From: an uncultured Bacteroidales bacterium
Lineage (GTDB): Bacteria > Bacteroidota > Bacteroidia > Bacteroidales > WCHB1-69
Assembly: GCA_905233625.1 (NCBI GenBank)
Contig: CAJOFJ010000008.1
Location: forward strand, 1 to 64,000
Length of the DNA: 64,000 nucleotides
Reading direction: 5' to 3'
Shown in pieces: positions 25,361-33,890 of this stretch (within the stretch, counting starts at the first letter, position 1; the number at the start of each line of letters is the position of its first letter). The translations under genes and the position numbers were made by a program. Under the pieces are notes generated by a model that saw nothing but the letters and a program-made list of their open reading frames with translations, was not told where the DNA came from and made no database searches.

Positions 25361-26140
25361 ATGAAAAAACTTTTTATCGTTTTGGCAGCGATTTCTATGG
25401 TTTTGTTCGCTTGCAAGAAGGACAAAATAGAAAAGAATGATGAGTCCACGCCTTATGACAACCTGAGTCCTAAACAGCAGACTTGGGCTTTGTGCATCGA
25501 TTATACTGGAAATTGGTGCCAATATTGTGGTCAATGGGGAGAAGGTGCCTTGCGTGCCGCAGTCAATGTGGGCAGAACAGTGGGTATGGCAGTGAAACTC
25601 TCTCCGGATCCACAGGCTATTTCCAACAGTTTGTTAAGTTCTTTCAATAATGATCGTCCTATAAACGGTGCTCCTACTTTTTGTGTAGGTGATTTAATCG
25701 ATGTCAACAATCAGGCAGCGTACTATTGCGGTCAGCTGATTCAACAACCTTGCACCATCGGTATTGATGCTTGTCAGGAAATCAGTAACGGTACACTTTC
25801 TGTGTATGTGAAAACCAAGAATTTTGCGGCAATTTCCAATATTACAGACTATTACATTGTGGCTTATCTCTTGGAAGATGGTTTGCATTATTCTCAAGAG
25901 GGCAGTACTTCTTCCGATCCCGTGCACGATTTCGTGTTGAGAAAAGCTTCCTCTGGCGATGTTTATTATGGTCAGCAACTGATGAAGGACGGGGCAGCTA
26001 ATGCCGAGTTCACACACACTTTTACCTTTGACGTGAACCCTTATAATGCTAATAACTGCTATGCCGCTGTTGTGCTGTACAAAAAAACAAGCGGCAACGT
26101 CCAATACAGCTACGTGAACAGTATCTGGACAAGAAAATAA
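25361..26140 (+). CDS. Omp28-like lipoprotein with a CxxC motif
   Basis: 259 residues from ATG 25361. A lipoprotein signal ends MVLFAC with Cys near residue 19. The N-terminal region resembles a thioredoxin-like fold: DYTGNWCQYCGQWG gives a CxxC pair, and INGAPTFCVGD looks like the cis-Pro loop. A C-terminal beta-rich domain follows (VYVKTKNF, YYIVAYLLEDGLHY, FTHTFTFDVNP). This architecture fits the Omp28-related outer-membrane proteins of Bacteroidota. It is probably outer-membrane anchored. Redox activity is possible but not shown. The longer reading from 25313 lacks a signal peptide at its start and is not favoured. Confidence 0.8.
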   Translation: MKKLFIVLAAISMVLFACKKDKIEKNDESTPYDNLSPKQQTWALCIDYTGNWCQYCGQWGEGALRAAVNVGRTVGMAVKLSPDPQAISNSLLSSFNNDRPINGAPTFCVGDLIDVNNQAAYYCGQLIQQPCTIGIDACQEISNGTLSVYVKTKNFAAISNITDYYIVAYLLEDGLHYSQEGSTSSDPVHDFVLRKASSGDVYYGQQLMKDGAANAEFTHTFTFDVNPYNANNCYAAVVLYKKTSGNVQYSYVNSIWTRK

Positions 26141-26141
26141 G

Positions 26142-26212
26142 CGCAAGTATTTTTCTTGCGTCTAAATAAATTGTGGTTTTCACTACATTAAGGCAGTGAA
26201 AACCACTTTTTT
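26142..26212 (+). terminator. Double-hairpin terminator after the Omp28-like gene
   Basis: A small stem CGCAAG/CTTGCG (26142-26160) is followed by a perfect 12-base stem GTGGTTTTCACT (26173-26184) / AGTGAAAACCAC (26195-26206) and six T. The T tract abuts the argS promoter. Confidence 0.85.
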
Positions 26213-26214
26213 CG

Positions 26215-26222
26215 TATCTTTG
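26215..26222 (+). promoter_or_regulatory. -7 box of argS
   Basis: TATCTTTG, 17 bases before the argS ATG. The expected -33 region falls inside the terminator stem just upstream. Confidence 0.6.
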
Positions 26223-26239
26223 CAAAAAAAATTACTGTT

Positions 26240-28054
26240 ATGTTGGAATTATTGATTGCTGCAGCATTGAAGGATGCAGTGAAAGAATTGTATAATCTTG
26301 ATATCGAGATAGATAAGAATCTGGTGCAAAAAACCCGCAAGGAGTTTGAGGGCGATTTTACCATCGTGGTTTTTCCATACGTGAAGGCCGCTCACAAGGC
26401 CCCCGATGCAGTGGCCAACGAAATTGGTGCCAAATTGCAGGAGAAACTCAGCGCTTTTGTCACCTCCGACGGCGTTCACGGGTCCATAAGCGCTTTCAAT
26501 GTGGTGAAGGGCTTCCTGAATTTGTCGGTCAGTAAGGGATTTTGGCAGGATTTCCTGAATCAGAATATTGGTAATGAGAATTTTGGCAAAAATACCGCAG
26601 TGGATGATCAACCCACATTGATTGAGTTCTCTTCGCCTAACACCAACAAGCCTTTGCATCTGGGACATGTGCGTAACAATCTGTTAGGCAACTCGGTTGC
26701 CCTTATTCTGGAAGCCTGCGGCAAGCATCCGGTCAAGGTGAACCTGGTGAACGATCGCGGTATTCATATCTGTAAGTCGATGCTGGCTTGGCAACGGTTT
26801 GGCAACGGCGAGACTCCCGAGTCATCGGGTATGAAAGGTGACCATCTGGTGGGCAAGTATTATGTGGAGTTTGACAAGCATTACAAGGAGGAAATCCGCC
26901 AGCTGGAGCAGCAGGGCATGAGCGAGGAAGAGGCGGCCAAAAAGGCGCCCCTGATGCTGGAAGCTCAGGAAATGTTACGGAAGTGGGAGAGTGGCGACGA
27001 GGAAGTGCGTACTTTGTGGAACAAGATGAATGCTTGGGTGTATGCCGGCTTCGATCAGACCTACACGAGAATGGGCATTTGTTTTGATAAAACGTATTAT
27101 GAATCAAATACTTATCTTCTTGGGAAAAGCATCGTAGAGGAAGGCCTGCAGAAGGGTGTTTTTTATCGGAGAGAAGATGGCTCGGTATGGGTGGATCTGA
27201 CATCCGAAAACTTGGACGAGAAGCTGTTGCTGCGTAGCGACGGCACCTCGGTGTATATGACGCAGGATTTGGGAACCGCCCAGCTGCGCTACGAGGAGTT
27301 TCATCCGCAGAAAATGATTTATGTGGTTGGTAATGAGCAGAACTACCATTTCGATGTGTTGAAACTGGTGCTGGGCAAGAAGTTGGAGAAAGAGTTCGGC
27401 CAGCATATCTATCACCTGTCGTATGGCATGGTGGAGCTGCCCAACGGCAAAATGAAATCGCGTGAGGGCACGGTGGTGGATGCCGACGACCTCATGGACG
27501 AAATGTTTGTGCAGGCCAAAGAGAGTACCGAGGCACTGGGCAAGCACGAATTCGCTCCCGAAGAGGCTGCCAAATTGTACGAGATGATCGGCCTGGGAGC
27601 TTTAAAATACTTCATTTTAAAAGTTGACCCGAAAAAGAATATGTTGTTTAATCCAGCGGAATCCATCGATTTCAACGGCAACACGGCTCCGTTTATCCAA
27701 TACACCCATGCTCGTATCAAGTCGCTGCTGCGCAAGGCTGCCGACAATGGTATTGTGTTGGAGGCAGCTGCGGACGAGGCTTTGCTGGACGCATCCGAGC
27801 AGGCTCTGCTGAAGTCGCTTTACGCTTACCCGCAGGTGGTGGCTAACGCCGGCGAAAGCTATAGTCCTTCATTGATAGCAAATTACATGTTCGACTTGGC
27901 CAAGGATTTCAACAGCTTCTATCAGGTATCGCCAATTTTCAAGGAAGAGAATGCGGCATTAAGAGCTTTGCGTCTGCGCCTCTCCAAGATGGTGGCGATG
28001 GTGCTGAAATCCGGCATGGCGCTCTTGGGTATTGAGGTGCCGGAAAAAATGTAG
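26240..28054 (+). CDS. argS: Arginyl-tRNA synthetase
   Basis: 604 residues, full length. It charges tRNA-Arg. The N-terminal ArgRS additional domain (about 1-95) precedes the class I HIGH motif in SPNTNKPLHLGHVRNN. The KMSKS-equivalent is in GKMKSREGTVV. The C-terminal DALR anticodon-binding domain includes PFIQYTHARIKSLL and ends LLGIEVPEKM. It is monocistronic by context. Confidence 0.95.
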   Translation: MLELLIAAALKDAVKELYNLDIEIDKNLVQKTRKEFEGDFTIVVFPYVKAAHKAPDAVANEIGAKLQEKLSAFVTSDGVHGSISAFNVVKGFLNLSVSKGFWQDFLNQNIGNENFGKNTAVDDQPTLIEFSSPNTNKPLHLGHVRNNLLGNSVALILEACGKHPVKVNLVNDRGIHICKSMLAWQRFGNGETPESSGMKGDHLVGKYYVEFDKHYKEEIRQLEQQGMSEEEAAKKAPLMLEAQEMLRKWESGDEEVRTLWNKMNAWVYAGFDQTYTRMGICFDKTYYESNTYLLGKSIVEEGLQKGVFYRREDGSVWVDLTSENLDEKLLLRSDGTSVYMTQDLGTAQLRYEEFHPQKMIYVVGNEQNYHFDVLKLVLGKKLEKEFGQHIYHLSYGMVELPNGKMKSREGTVVDADDLMDEMFVQAKESTEALGKHEFAPEEAAKLYEMIGLGALKYFILKVDPKKNMLFNPAESIDFNGNTAPFIQYTHARIKSLLRKAADNGIVLEAAADEALLDASEQALLKSLYAYPQVVANAGESYSPSLIANYMFDLAKDFNSFYQVSPIFKEENAALRALRLRLSKMVAMVLKSGMALLGIEVPEKM

Positions 28055-28085
28055 TTTTACAAAAAATATTAAAAAAGTATAATTG

Positions 28086-28117
28086 TTGTATACGATATGG
28101 AAAAATTCGTATCTTTG
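28086..28117 (+). promoter_or_regulatory. Promoter of the kinase/FHA operon
   Basis: TTG (28086-28088), then TATCTTTG (28110-28117), 73 bases before the first ATG at 28190. I see no other strong TAnnTTTG promoter between here and the terminator at 44280, so all twelve genes may depend on it. Weaker internal promoters cannot be excluded. Confidence 0.65.
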
Positions 28118-28189
28118 CAGCAATTTTGTTATGGAATCTTTTTGAAAATGTGTACTATTCAAATATAGTTTGTTGAGAATTAGCTGCCT

Positions 28190-30538
28190 ATGAGAAAAAT
28201 TATACTATTGTTCGTTTTTGTCACCATCATTATACAAATACAAGCTCAGAAAAAAAATTATACAGAGGGACCTTTGGTGAACCGCTCTGTTCATGATACC
28301 TTGGTATGTGGCACATATACTTGTGGTGATTCGACGTATACTCCTCGTACGCCGTATAGTGAACCTCAGATTTGTGTTTGTGGGGATGACACATTGTCTT
28401 TACAACTTTACCCTAATGGGGGTACTACCGAAATCTATGTTAATGCTTGTACCGCGTATACATGGACTGATGTGACAGGGGAAACCTATACAGTTAGCGG
28501 GGATTACGAATACAGGTCTGTTACCCCAAATGGATGTTCCGTTGATATTTTGCATGTCACCATTTTCAATAAACGTTTGGATACGACGGTGTGCGAGAGT
28601 TTTGAATGGCATGACTCTACCTATACTGAAGAGGGTGTTCATTTATTCGGCTATCAGCTTGATGAAGACTGTTATAACGATTGTAATTGTATAGATACTC
28701 TGGTATTGACAATAGGAACCCACAGTATTGACGAGATGGCTACTGTTTGTGAATATGAAAGCTATGAATGGGTGGGACACGATACTGTAATCGGTCCCTT
28801 TGACCATGCAGAGACTGTCAGAACATTTGTTATTTGGGACAGTTTGAAGACTGCCACCTACGGATGCGACAGTGTATACAAACTTACACTAACGGTCACC
28901 CCGAGTTATCTCGTAGAGGAAATAGACACCGTGTGTGCAAACATGGAATATACATGGTTCGGCCATCATAACGATATCGTAATCGGTCCCTTTTCTTCCG
29001 ATACTGTCATTAGAACATACATTTTCTGGGATAGCCTGAAAACAGCTGCCTATGACTGCGACAGCGTATACAAACTTACGCTGATGGTGGCTCCGAGTTA
29101 TTTCATGGAAGAAAATGACACCATTTGTCAGCATACAAACTATAAATGGAAGGGCCACTATAACGATGAGTTGTTTCCTGTTTTTGATAACGCTGGAACA
29201 TATATTTTCTGGGATAGTCTGAAGACAGGCATCTTCGAATGTGACAGTGTCTACAAACTGGAGTTGGTGGTTATGCCTATAAATGTTGTGCAGGAGGTGG
29301 ATACTTGCGAAAGCTTCACTTGGTTTGTGTCGGATACAAGTATGACCTACACGGAAAGCGGTATTTATACGTATGAATATTTAAATGCTGCAGAATGTGT
29401 CAGTGTGGATACCCTCAAGTTGACCATCTATTATGGCACACATAATATGACTGATACAAGCGAGTGTGAAGTATATGTCCACACATGGCCAGATGGAAAC
29501 AGCAGCACGTATACGGAAAGCGGAGTTTATACGCACAACTATGACAACACTCATGGTTGTGCAAGTGTGGATACTCTCCATTTGACCATTCTTCACGGTA
29601 CCCATAATGTGTTGAGTACCGCTATTTGCGAAGGAGAGTCTTTCGAATGGAATGGATCTATGTACACTGTGGAATCTATTTATACTTATGACTATGAAAA
29701 CGAGGACGGTTGTGCCAGTGTAGATACGCTGAAACTGACTGTCAACGAGAATCCCCCGGTATATGCGATTGAAGGGGATGATGTTATTTGCCAGAATCAG
29801 TATGCAGTATATACTTATCCGGAGATAGATTCATCAACGTATCACTACGAATGGTCTATACAGGATAGCCTGGTGGGAGAAAACCTGAGCGAAATAATGT
29901 ATTATGCACCGTTGAACGATACCAATTTCGTTATTTCTATCGCTGTCATGGAGTGGGAAACGGGGTGTGTGTCGGATACTTCTTTTGCGGTGAGCGTATG
30001 CGAATATGTGTCACCGGATCCTACGCAGGTGATTCGCAAACCCAATTCCAACATGCTGATTTGCCAGACGGTGGCCAGTCCTTCGGGAACTGTCCATTAT
30101 AAATGGGGTTATACCGAAAAGGCAAGTGGTAACGAAATGGCCTATACTTGGGATCATCCGTATTACCAGTACGATCAAGCCTTAAATACGGATCTTTACG
30201 ACTACTGGGTGGAGGTGTATGTCGTTCATGGAAGTGTAATATGTAGGAACAGAACCTATTATGTGGTGGATAATCCGACGGATATAGCCGATTATGGGGA
30301 CAATTTCAATGTGATCGTATACAGACAAAACGGACAGTGCCACCTTCGGATCCATAATGCCGAAATGCATAGTGTGACGGGTGGTCTGTATGATATCTCT
30401 GGCAAACTGCTGCAGCAGGTGGACTTTGGTCGTTCGCCTATCGTGGAACAGCAGTTGGATTATGCGTATGCCAGCGGTGTCTATATATTAATATTGTATG
30501 CTGATGGAAAATGTTACACAACAAAAATCGCATGGTAG
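28190..30538 (+). CDS. Secreted Cys-rich repeat protein with T9SS type A-like sorting domain (operon gene 1)
   Basis: 782 residues. Signal peptide about 1-19 (IQIQAQ). Residues about 40-520 hold imperfect repeats of 50-75 residues built on C..Y.W..(S/T)YT.SG.YTY and C.SVDTLxLTI. They are the same type as in the 11080 adhesin. One block with FWDSLKTA.YGCDSVYKL occurs three times. The C-terminus (about 705-782) has GGLYDISGKLLQQ, ASGVYILILYADGK and a KIAW end, a slightly divergent type A T9SS domain. It is probably surface-exposed. It heads the kinase/FHA operon, 2 bases before the next gene, so it may be the outer sensing or effector part of that system; this is inference. Confidence 0.82.
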   Translation: MRKIILLFVFVTIIIQIQAQKKNYTEGPLVNRSVHDTLVCGTYTCGDSTYTPRTPYSEPQICVCGDDTLSLQLYPNGGTTEIYVNACTAYTWTDVTGETYTVSGDYEYRSVTPNGCSVDILHVTIFNKRLDTTVCESFEWHDSTYTEEGVHLFGYQLDEDCYNDCNCIDTLVLTIGTHSIDEMATVCEYESYEWVGHDTVIGPFDHAETVRTFVIWDSLKTATYGCDSVYKLTLTVTPSYLVEEIDTVCANMEYTWFGHHNDIVIGPFSSDTVIRTYIFWDSLKTAAYDCDSVYKLTLMVAPSYFMEENDTICQHTNYKWKGHYNDELFPVFDNAGTYIFWDSLKTGIFECDSVYKLELVVMPINVVQEVDTCESFTWFVSDTSMTYTESGIYTYEYLNAAECVSVDTLKLTIYYGTHNMTDTSECEVYVHTWPDGNSSTYTESGVYTHNYDNTHGCASVDTLHLTILHGTHNVLSTAICEGESFEWNGSMYTVESIYTYDYENEDGCASVDTLKLTVNENPPVYAIEGDDVICQNQYAVYTYPEIDSSTYHYEWSIQDSLVGENLSEIMYYAPLNDTNFVISIAVMEWETGCVSDTSFAVSVCEYVSPDPTQVIRKPNSNMLICQTVASPSGTVHYKWGYTEKASGNEMAYTWDHPYYQYDQALNTDLYDYWVEVYVVHGSVICRNRTYYVVDNPTDIADYGDNFNVIVYRQNGQCHLRIHNAEMHSVTGGLYDISGKLLQQVDFGRSPIVEQQLDYAYASGVYILILYADGKCYTTKIAW

Positions 30539-30540
30539 TT

Positions 30541-32097
30541 ATGAGAGTCGTTAAAAACTGTTTATTGGTAATTTTGTGGTGCGTGTGCCTGCCTGCGGTA
30601 ATGTTAGCACAAACGGAAAAGGTCAGGACCGTAAGGGAAATTATGGATGGCAATGCGGCCGTCTATGATTTGGTGACCGCGTATACGGGGTGTTCTGATT
30701 TGACAGAAAATTATAAGGACAAATACCCCAAATTCAGACAACTTTTTGTTTCTCGTGATGCGAAAGTCTATATGGATCACTTGTATTGGATGAATGATAA
30801 TAACAGTATCTCGCCAGATAAAGTTGACTTGATAGAATACTGTAACTTCTATGAGAATCAGCAAGGAAGCTTTACTCCGGGTTCATACAAGGTGTTAGTC
30901 GACGCTATCGATATGAAAACTGTTGGGTATGATGAGGCATATTATGAAGTGAAAGTAACAAAGAATTATAAGCTGAATCTCATCAATACTGATATGTCAT
31001 ACGCATTGATCATGAGTGTTAGATATTCATTCAGACAAAAATCAGCAGAGATTATCGATATAAAATGCAAAGGAAAAACAAGTAAGAAATCAAGTGTGTT
31101 GGCAAATTACGTAAAAAAAGATAATACACTGTATATTCCGGAACACGTCAAAGTGAATAAGAATCTCTTCTTAGGAGAGAAAGTGGAGATGCTTGACGCC
31201 TCATCGTACGATAAGTTGCTGAATAGCGGTAGCGCGGTATATCAGTATCTGCCGGATGAGAACATACGGAGCCATAAGGAACTTTATGTGAAGACAGTGA
31301 AAAATGCCGTGGGCTTGCAGTTGGGCTTTGGCCATATCCTGGTCTCCAACATGTCTTTGAATAATATGGATATGGCCGGAACTTTTGATGAATCTGCCAA
31401 ATTCAGTGGCAGTCAATTCAATGTGGGAGTGCTGTATCTTCGACAGCTTTATGCAAAAAACAGACATCGTGTGAGTGTGGAGGTGGGTGCTCAGTTTGCT
31501 TTGTATAAACAACGCTTCAAGGCTAATTCTTACCGCGAGGATGTGAATATGGAAGATGCGGATGGCGCTCAATATATACGGAATACTATGGTGAGCAATT
31601 ACAATGAGATGAGTCGCGCATTTTCTTTGTCCTTCCCGGTTGCCGCTCGTTACGACATATATGTCATCAGGAATCTGTCAATTTTCGCCATGGCGGGCCT
31701 GAAATTCAACCTGATGTTCTGGAGACCAACCACAGCGGATTTCGATGCCAGCTACTCGGGACAGTATGGACCGGAATTGTTCAACCTTTTCATTGACCAG
31801 AACGGTTATTATGACTTCGGCCATTTCAATGGCAATAAACTGAACCAAAACAGAAGCAAGACCGTCGGGTTTAATTTGGCAAGTATGCTGGCCCTCGGAT
31901 TGCAGTACCATATTAATGACAGTTGGTCCGTTGAGGCTTGTGCCGGCTGGCAATACAAGATGACACAGACAAAAAATCAGCTGTCCAATGCATTCAGACT
32001 GACAAGCGACAATGGACATTTTCAGTCGGTGAATGAGTTCGTGGGCGAAGGCCGTCATGCAATGGAATATCAAATTCGAATCAAATATAACTTCTAG
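30541..32097 (+). CDS. Probable outer-membrane beta-barrel protein (operon gene 2)
   Basis: 518 residues from ATG 30541 (MRVVKNCLLVILW). Signal peptide to about residue 24 (AVMLAQ). Residues about 25-255 are a mixed, charged region without a family I recognise. The second half has alternating amphipathic strands (VGLQLGFGHILV, FNVGVLYLRQLY, HRVSVEVGAQFALY, FNLASMLALGLQY) and ends in aromatic YQIRIKYNF, typical of an outer-membrane barrel. It starts 2 bases after gene 1 ends. Confidence 0.7.
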   Translation: MRVVKNCLLVILWCVCLPAVMLAQTEKVRTVREIMDGNAAVYDLVTAYTGCSDLTENYKDKYPKFRQLFVSRDAKVYMDHLYWMNDNNSISPDKVDLIEYCNFYENQQGSFTPGSYKVLVDAIDMKTVGYDEAYYEVKVTKNYKLNLINTDMSYALIMSVRYSFRQKSAEIIDIKCKGKTSKKSSVLANYVKKDNTLYIPEHVKVNKNLFLGEKVEMLDASSYDKLLNSGSAVYQYLPDENIRSHKELYVKTVKNAVGLQLGFGHILVSNMSLNNMDMAGTFDESAKFSGSQFNVGVLYLRQLYAKNRHRVSVEVGAQFALYKQRFKANSYREDVNMEDADGAQYIRNTMVSNYNEMSRAFSLSFPVAARYDIYVIRNLSIFAMAGLKFNLMFWRPTTADFDASYSGQYGPELFNLFIDQNGYYDFGHFNGNKLNQNRSKTVGFNLASMLALGLQYHINDSWSVEACAGWQYKMTQTKNQLSNAFRLTSDNGHFQSVNEFVGEGRHAMEYQIRIKYNF

Positions 32098-32102
32098 ATA
32101 AT

Positions 32103-32699
32103 ATGTTGCGTAAGAGTTTTTTCGTACTATCCGTTTTGCTCTTGTCTTTTTATATAGGCAATGCTCAGAAATTCCATTTTTTCTGCATCAATATCGGAGA
32201 GGAATCGAATGGGGAATATATCGTGAATCAGATTAATACTGTGATGAAAACCATCACGGAAAAGGATTCTTTCGTTGTGTATATCAGAGCTGGTTATGAA
32301 GGCTCGAAATTGTATCGTTCAGTGGTGATAAGAGATAAGGCAGAATGGAATGAAACGGCACCGGTCATCGGCCGTTTAAAACAGTATTCAGTGCGTTATG
32401 AGGAAGAAGTGAAGGATATGATGGCATTGTTTGAACCCAAGTATAAATTTGAAAAGGAAGTTTTAAGCGCAAAGATGCCGATTTATGTGTATTGGTTTGC
32501 GGATCAATACTATTACAATAATTACGGAAAATTATTGTTGATGAAGTTCTATTACAGTTGTATGGGCGACAAAACTTGGGTGAAGTGCTTTGTCAGTCCC
32601 GACAAGGAAATGCAAGATGTGAACTCTTTCCAGTCACTCTTGGATCCTTCCTTTGTCGATTATGTCAAGAACAACGTTGAAATGAAAGTGAAATATTAA
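32103..32699 (+). CDS. Secreted protein of unknown function (operon gene 3)
   Basis: 198 residues. Signal peptide about 1-21 (YIGNAQ). I do not recognise the family. The mature protein alternates strands and charged helices (FVVYIRAGYEGSKLY, RYEEEVKDMMALFEP) and is rich in Tyr and Phe. No catalytic motif is seen. It follows the barrel gene by 5 bases, and the zinc-ribbon/FHA gene starts 18 bases later. Confidence 0.65.
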   Translation: MLRKSFFVLSVLLLSFYIGNAQKFHFFCINIGEESNGEYIVNQINTVMKTITEKDSFVVYIRAGYEGSKLYRSVVIRDKAEWNETAPVIGRLKQYSVRYEEEVKDMMALFEPKYKFEKEVLSAKMPIYVYWFADQYYYNNYGKLLLMKFYYSCMGDKTWVKCFVSPDKEMQDVNSFQSLLDPSFVDYVKNNVEMKVKY

Positions 32700-32717
32700 T
32701 AACAAATACGATATATT

Positions 32718-33890
32718 ATGTGGCAGTGTAAATTCTGTGGATATGAAAACGCTGATGGAACAGCGGTATGTGACCAGTGCGGTACTATCTTGGACGATGA
32801 ACCGACAGGTGAACCAATGAATGATGGTGAACAAGAAGAGCGCGATGAAGAGAATGGAAGATCCCAATTGTTGAAAGAGCTTGTTCAAGAAAAAGATGGA
32901 GAGTTGGTGCACTCGTGCGGATATCCGTTGATACCAGGTACCAAGATATGCCCAAATTGTGGTAAGGCTGTTATTATGGAGGTAGAACAGGAAAATGAGG
33001 AGATTCCGGAAAATGAGGAATCTATTCTTGAGACTGAGGAACCAGAGGTTTATGACCCGAAAAAGACCAGAAGAGTTGGAGCGGATCCTGCGGTTGATCC
33101 CAAAAAGACTATGGTTATAGGCAGTACACCAGTCAACGACCCGAAAAAGACTATGGTTATCGGCAATACACCTGCCAACGACCCGAAAAAAACTATGGTT
33201 ATCGGCAGTACGCCTGCCAATGACCCGAAAAAAACTATGGTGATTGGCAATACACCTGCCAACGACCCGAAAAAAACTATGGTTATCGGTAATACACCAG
33301 CCAATGACCCGAAAAAAACTGTGGTGATTGGCAATACACCAGAGAATGCTCCGAAGGAAACTCAAGAGGTTGCGTATGACCCAGTAAATGACCCAAAAGT
33401 GAATACGGAGATAGGCGCTGCTCCCGTTTTCAATCCGAAAAAAACTGTGGTTATCGGTCATACAGATGCAAACGAAGCGAAAATGTCCGAAGCGGAACTG
33501 ATCAAAGAGGCTAAGAAAACGGTTAATCCATTCGCAGCAGCAAGCATGGAGGCTGAACCCGTTCAGGAAGAAGATGGCGTATACTGCTCCATACAGCCCT
33601 TGGCAGATGTAGGAGAAAATGGCCAGTTCTTTAAGAAATTCGAATTCGGCTCAGTAGAGATTGTCCTGAGACGAAACAATACAGAACCTAGCAATAGTAG
33701 TATTACCTCCAAGGAGCAGGCACTTTTGACCTTTGAGGACGGAAAGTGGTATATTGAGGATAAGAGCACTTTCCAGACCACCTTTGTTCGCGCAGGCAGA
33801 AAAACGCAGCTGCAAGATGGCGATATTATTTTGCTTGGTGACAGAAGATTTGTTTTTAATGCTGAAAAAAAAGATAGTGACGCACAATGA
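32718..33890 (+). CDS. Zinc-ribbon protein with Thr-rich repeats and C-terminal FHA domain (operon gene 4)
   Basis: 390 residues, cytoplasmic. The N-terminus is a zinc ribbon, CKFCGYENADGTAVCDQCG (3-22). A second partial one is at about 73-90 (SCGYPLIPGTKICPNCG). Residues about 112-255 hold ten 14-residue units of the type DPKKTMVIGNTPAN, most with a Thr after two Lys and a TP pair. The C-terminal 110 residues resemble an FHA domain: FEFGSVEIVLRR, SSITSKEQALLTF, GKWYIEDKSTFQTTFV and LQDGDIILLGDRRFVF. FHA domains bind phosphothreonine, so the repeats may be phosphorylated by the kinases encoded beside it and bound in cis or trans. The stop overlaps the next start by 4 bases (ATGA), which suggests coupled synthesis with the kinase. 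Confidence 0.82.
   Translation: MWQCKFCGYENADGTAVCDQCGTILDDEPTGEPMNDGEQEERDEENGRSQLLKELVQEKDGELVHSCGYPLIPGTKICPNCGKAVIMEVEQENEEIPENEESILETEEPEVYDPKKTRRVGADPAVDPKKTMVIGSTPVNDPKKTMVIGNTPANDPKKTMVIGSTPANDPKKTMVIGNTPANDPKKTMVIGNTPANDPKKTVVIGNTPENAPKETQEVAYDPVNDPKVNTEIGAAPVFNPKKTVVIGHTDANEAKMSEAELIKEAKKTVNPFAAASMEAEPVQEEDGVYCSIQPLADVGENGQFFKKFEFGSVEIVLRRNNTEPSNSSITSKEQALLTFEDGKWYIEDKSTFQTTFVRAGRKTQLQDGDIILLGDRRFVFNAEKKDSDAQ
33100..33342 (+). repeat. 42-base coding tandem repeat
   Basis: Near-identical 42-base units encode DPKKTMVIG[NS]TPAN. Several differ only by silent or N/S changes, which suggests recent expansion. An antisense ORF arises only because of the repeat. Confidence 0.8.

Noticed and set aside
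33050-33461. Minus-strand ORFs over the 42-base repeats
   Set aside because: They are the complement of the coding tandem repeat and have no independent support.
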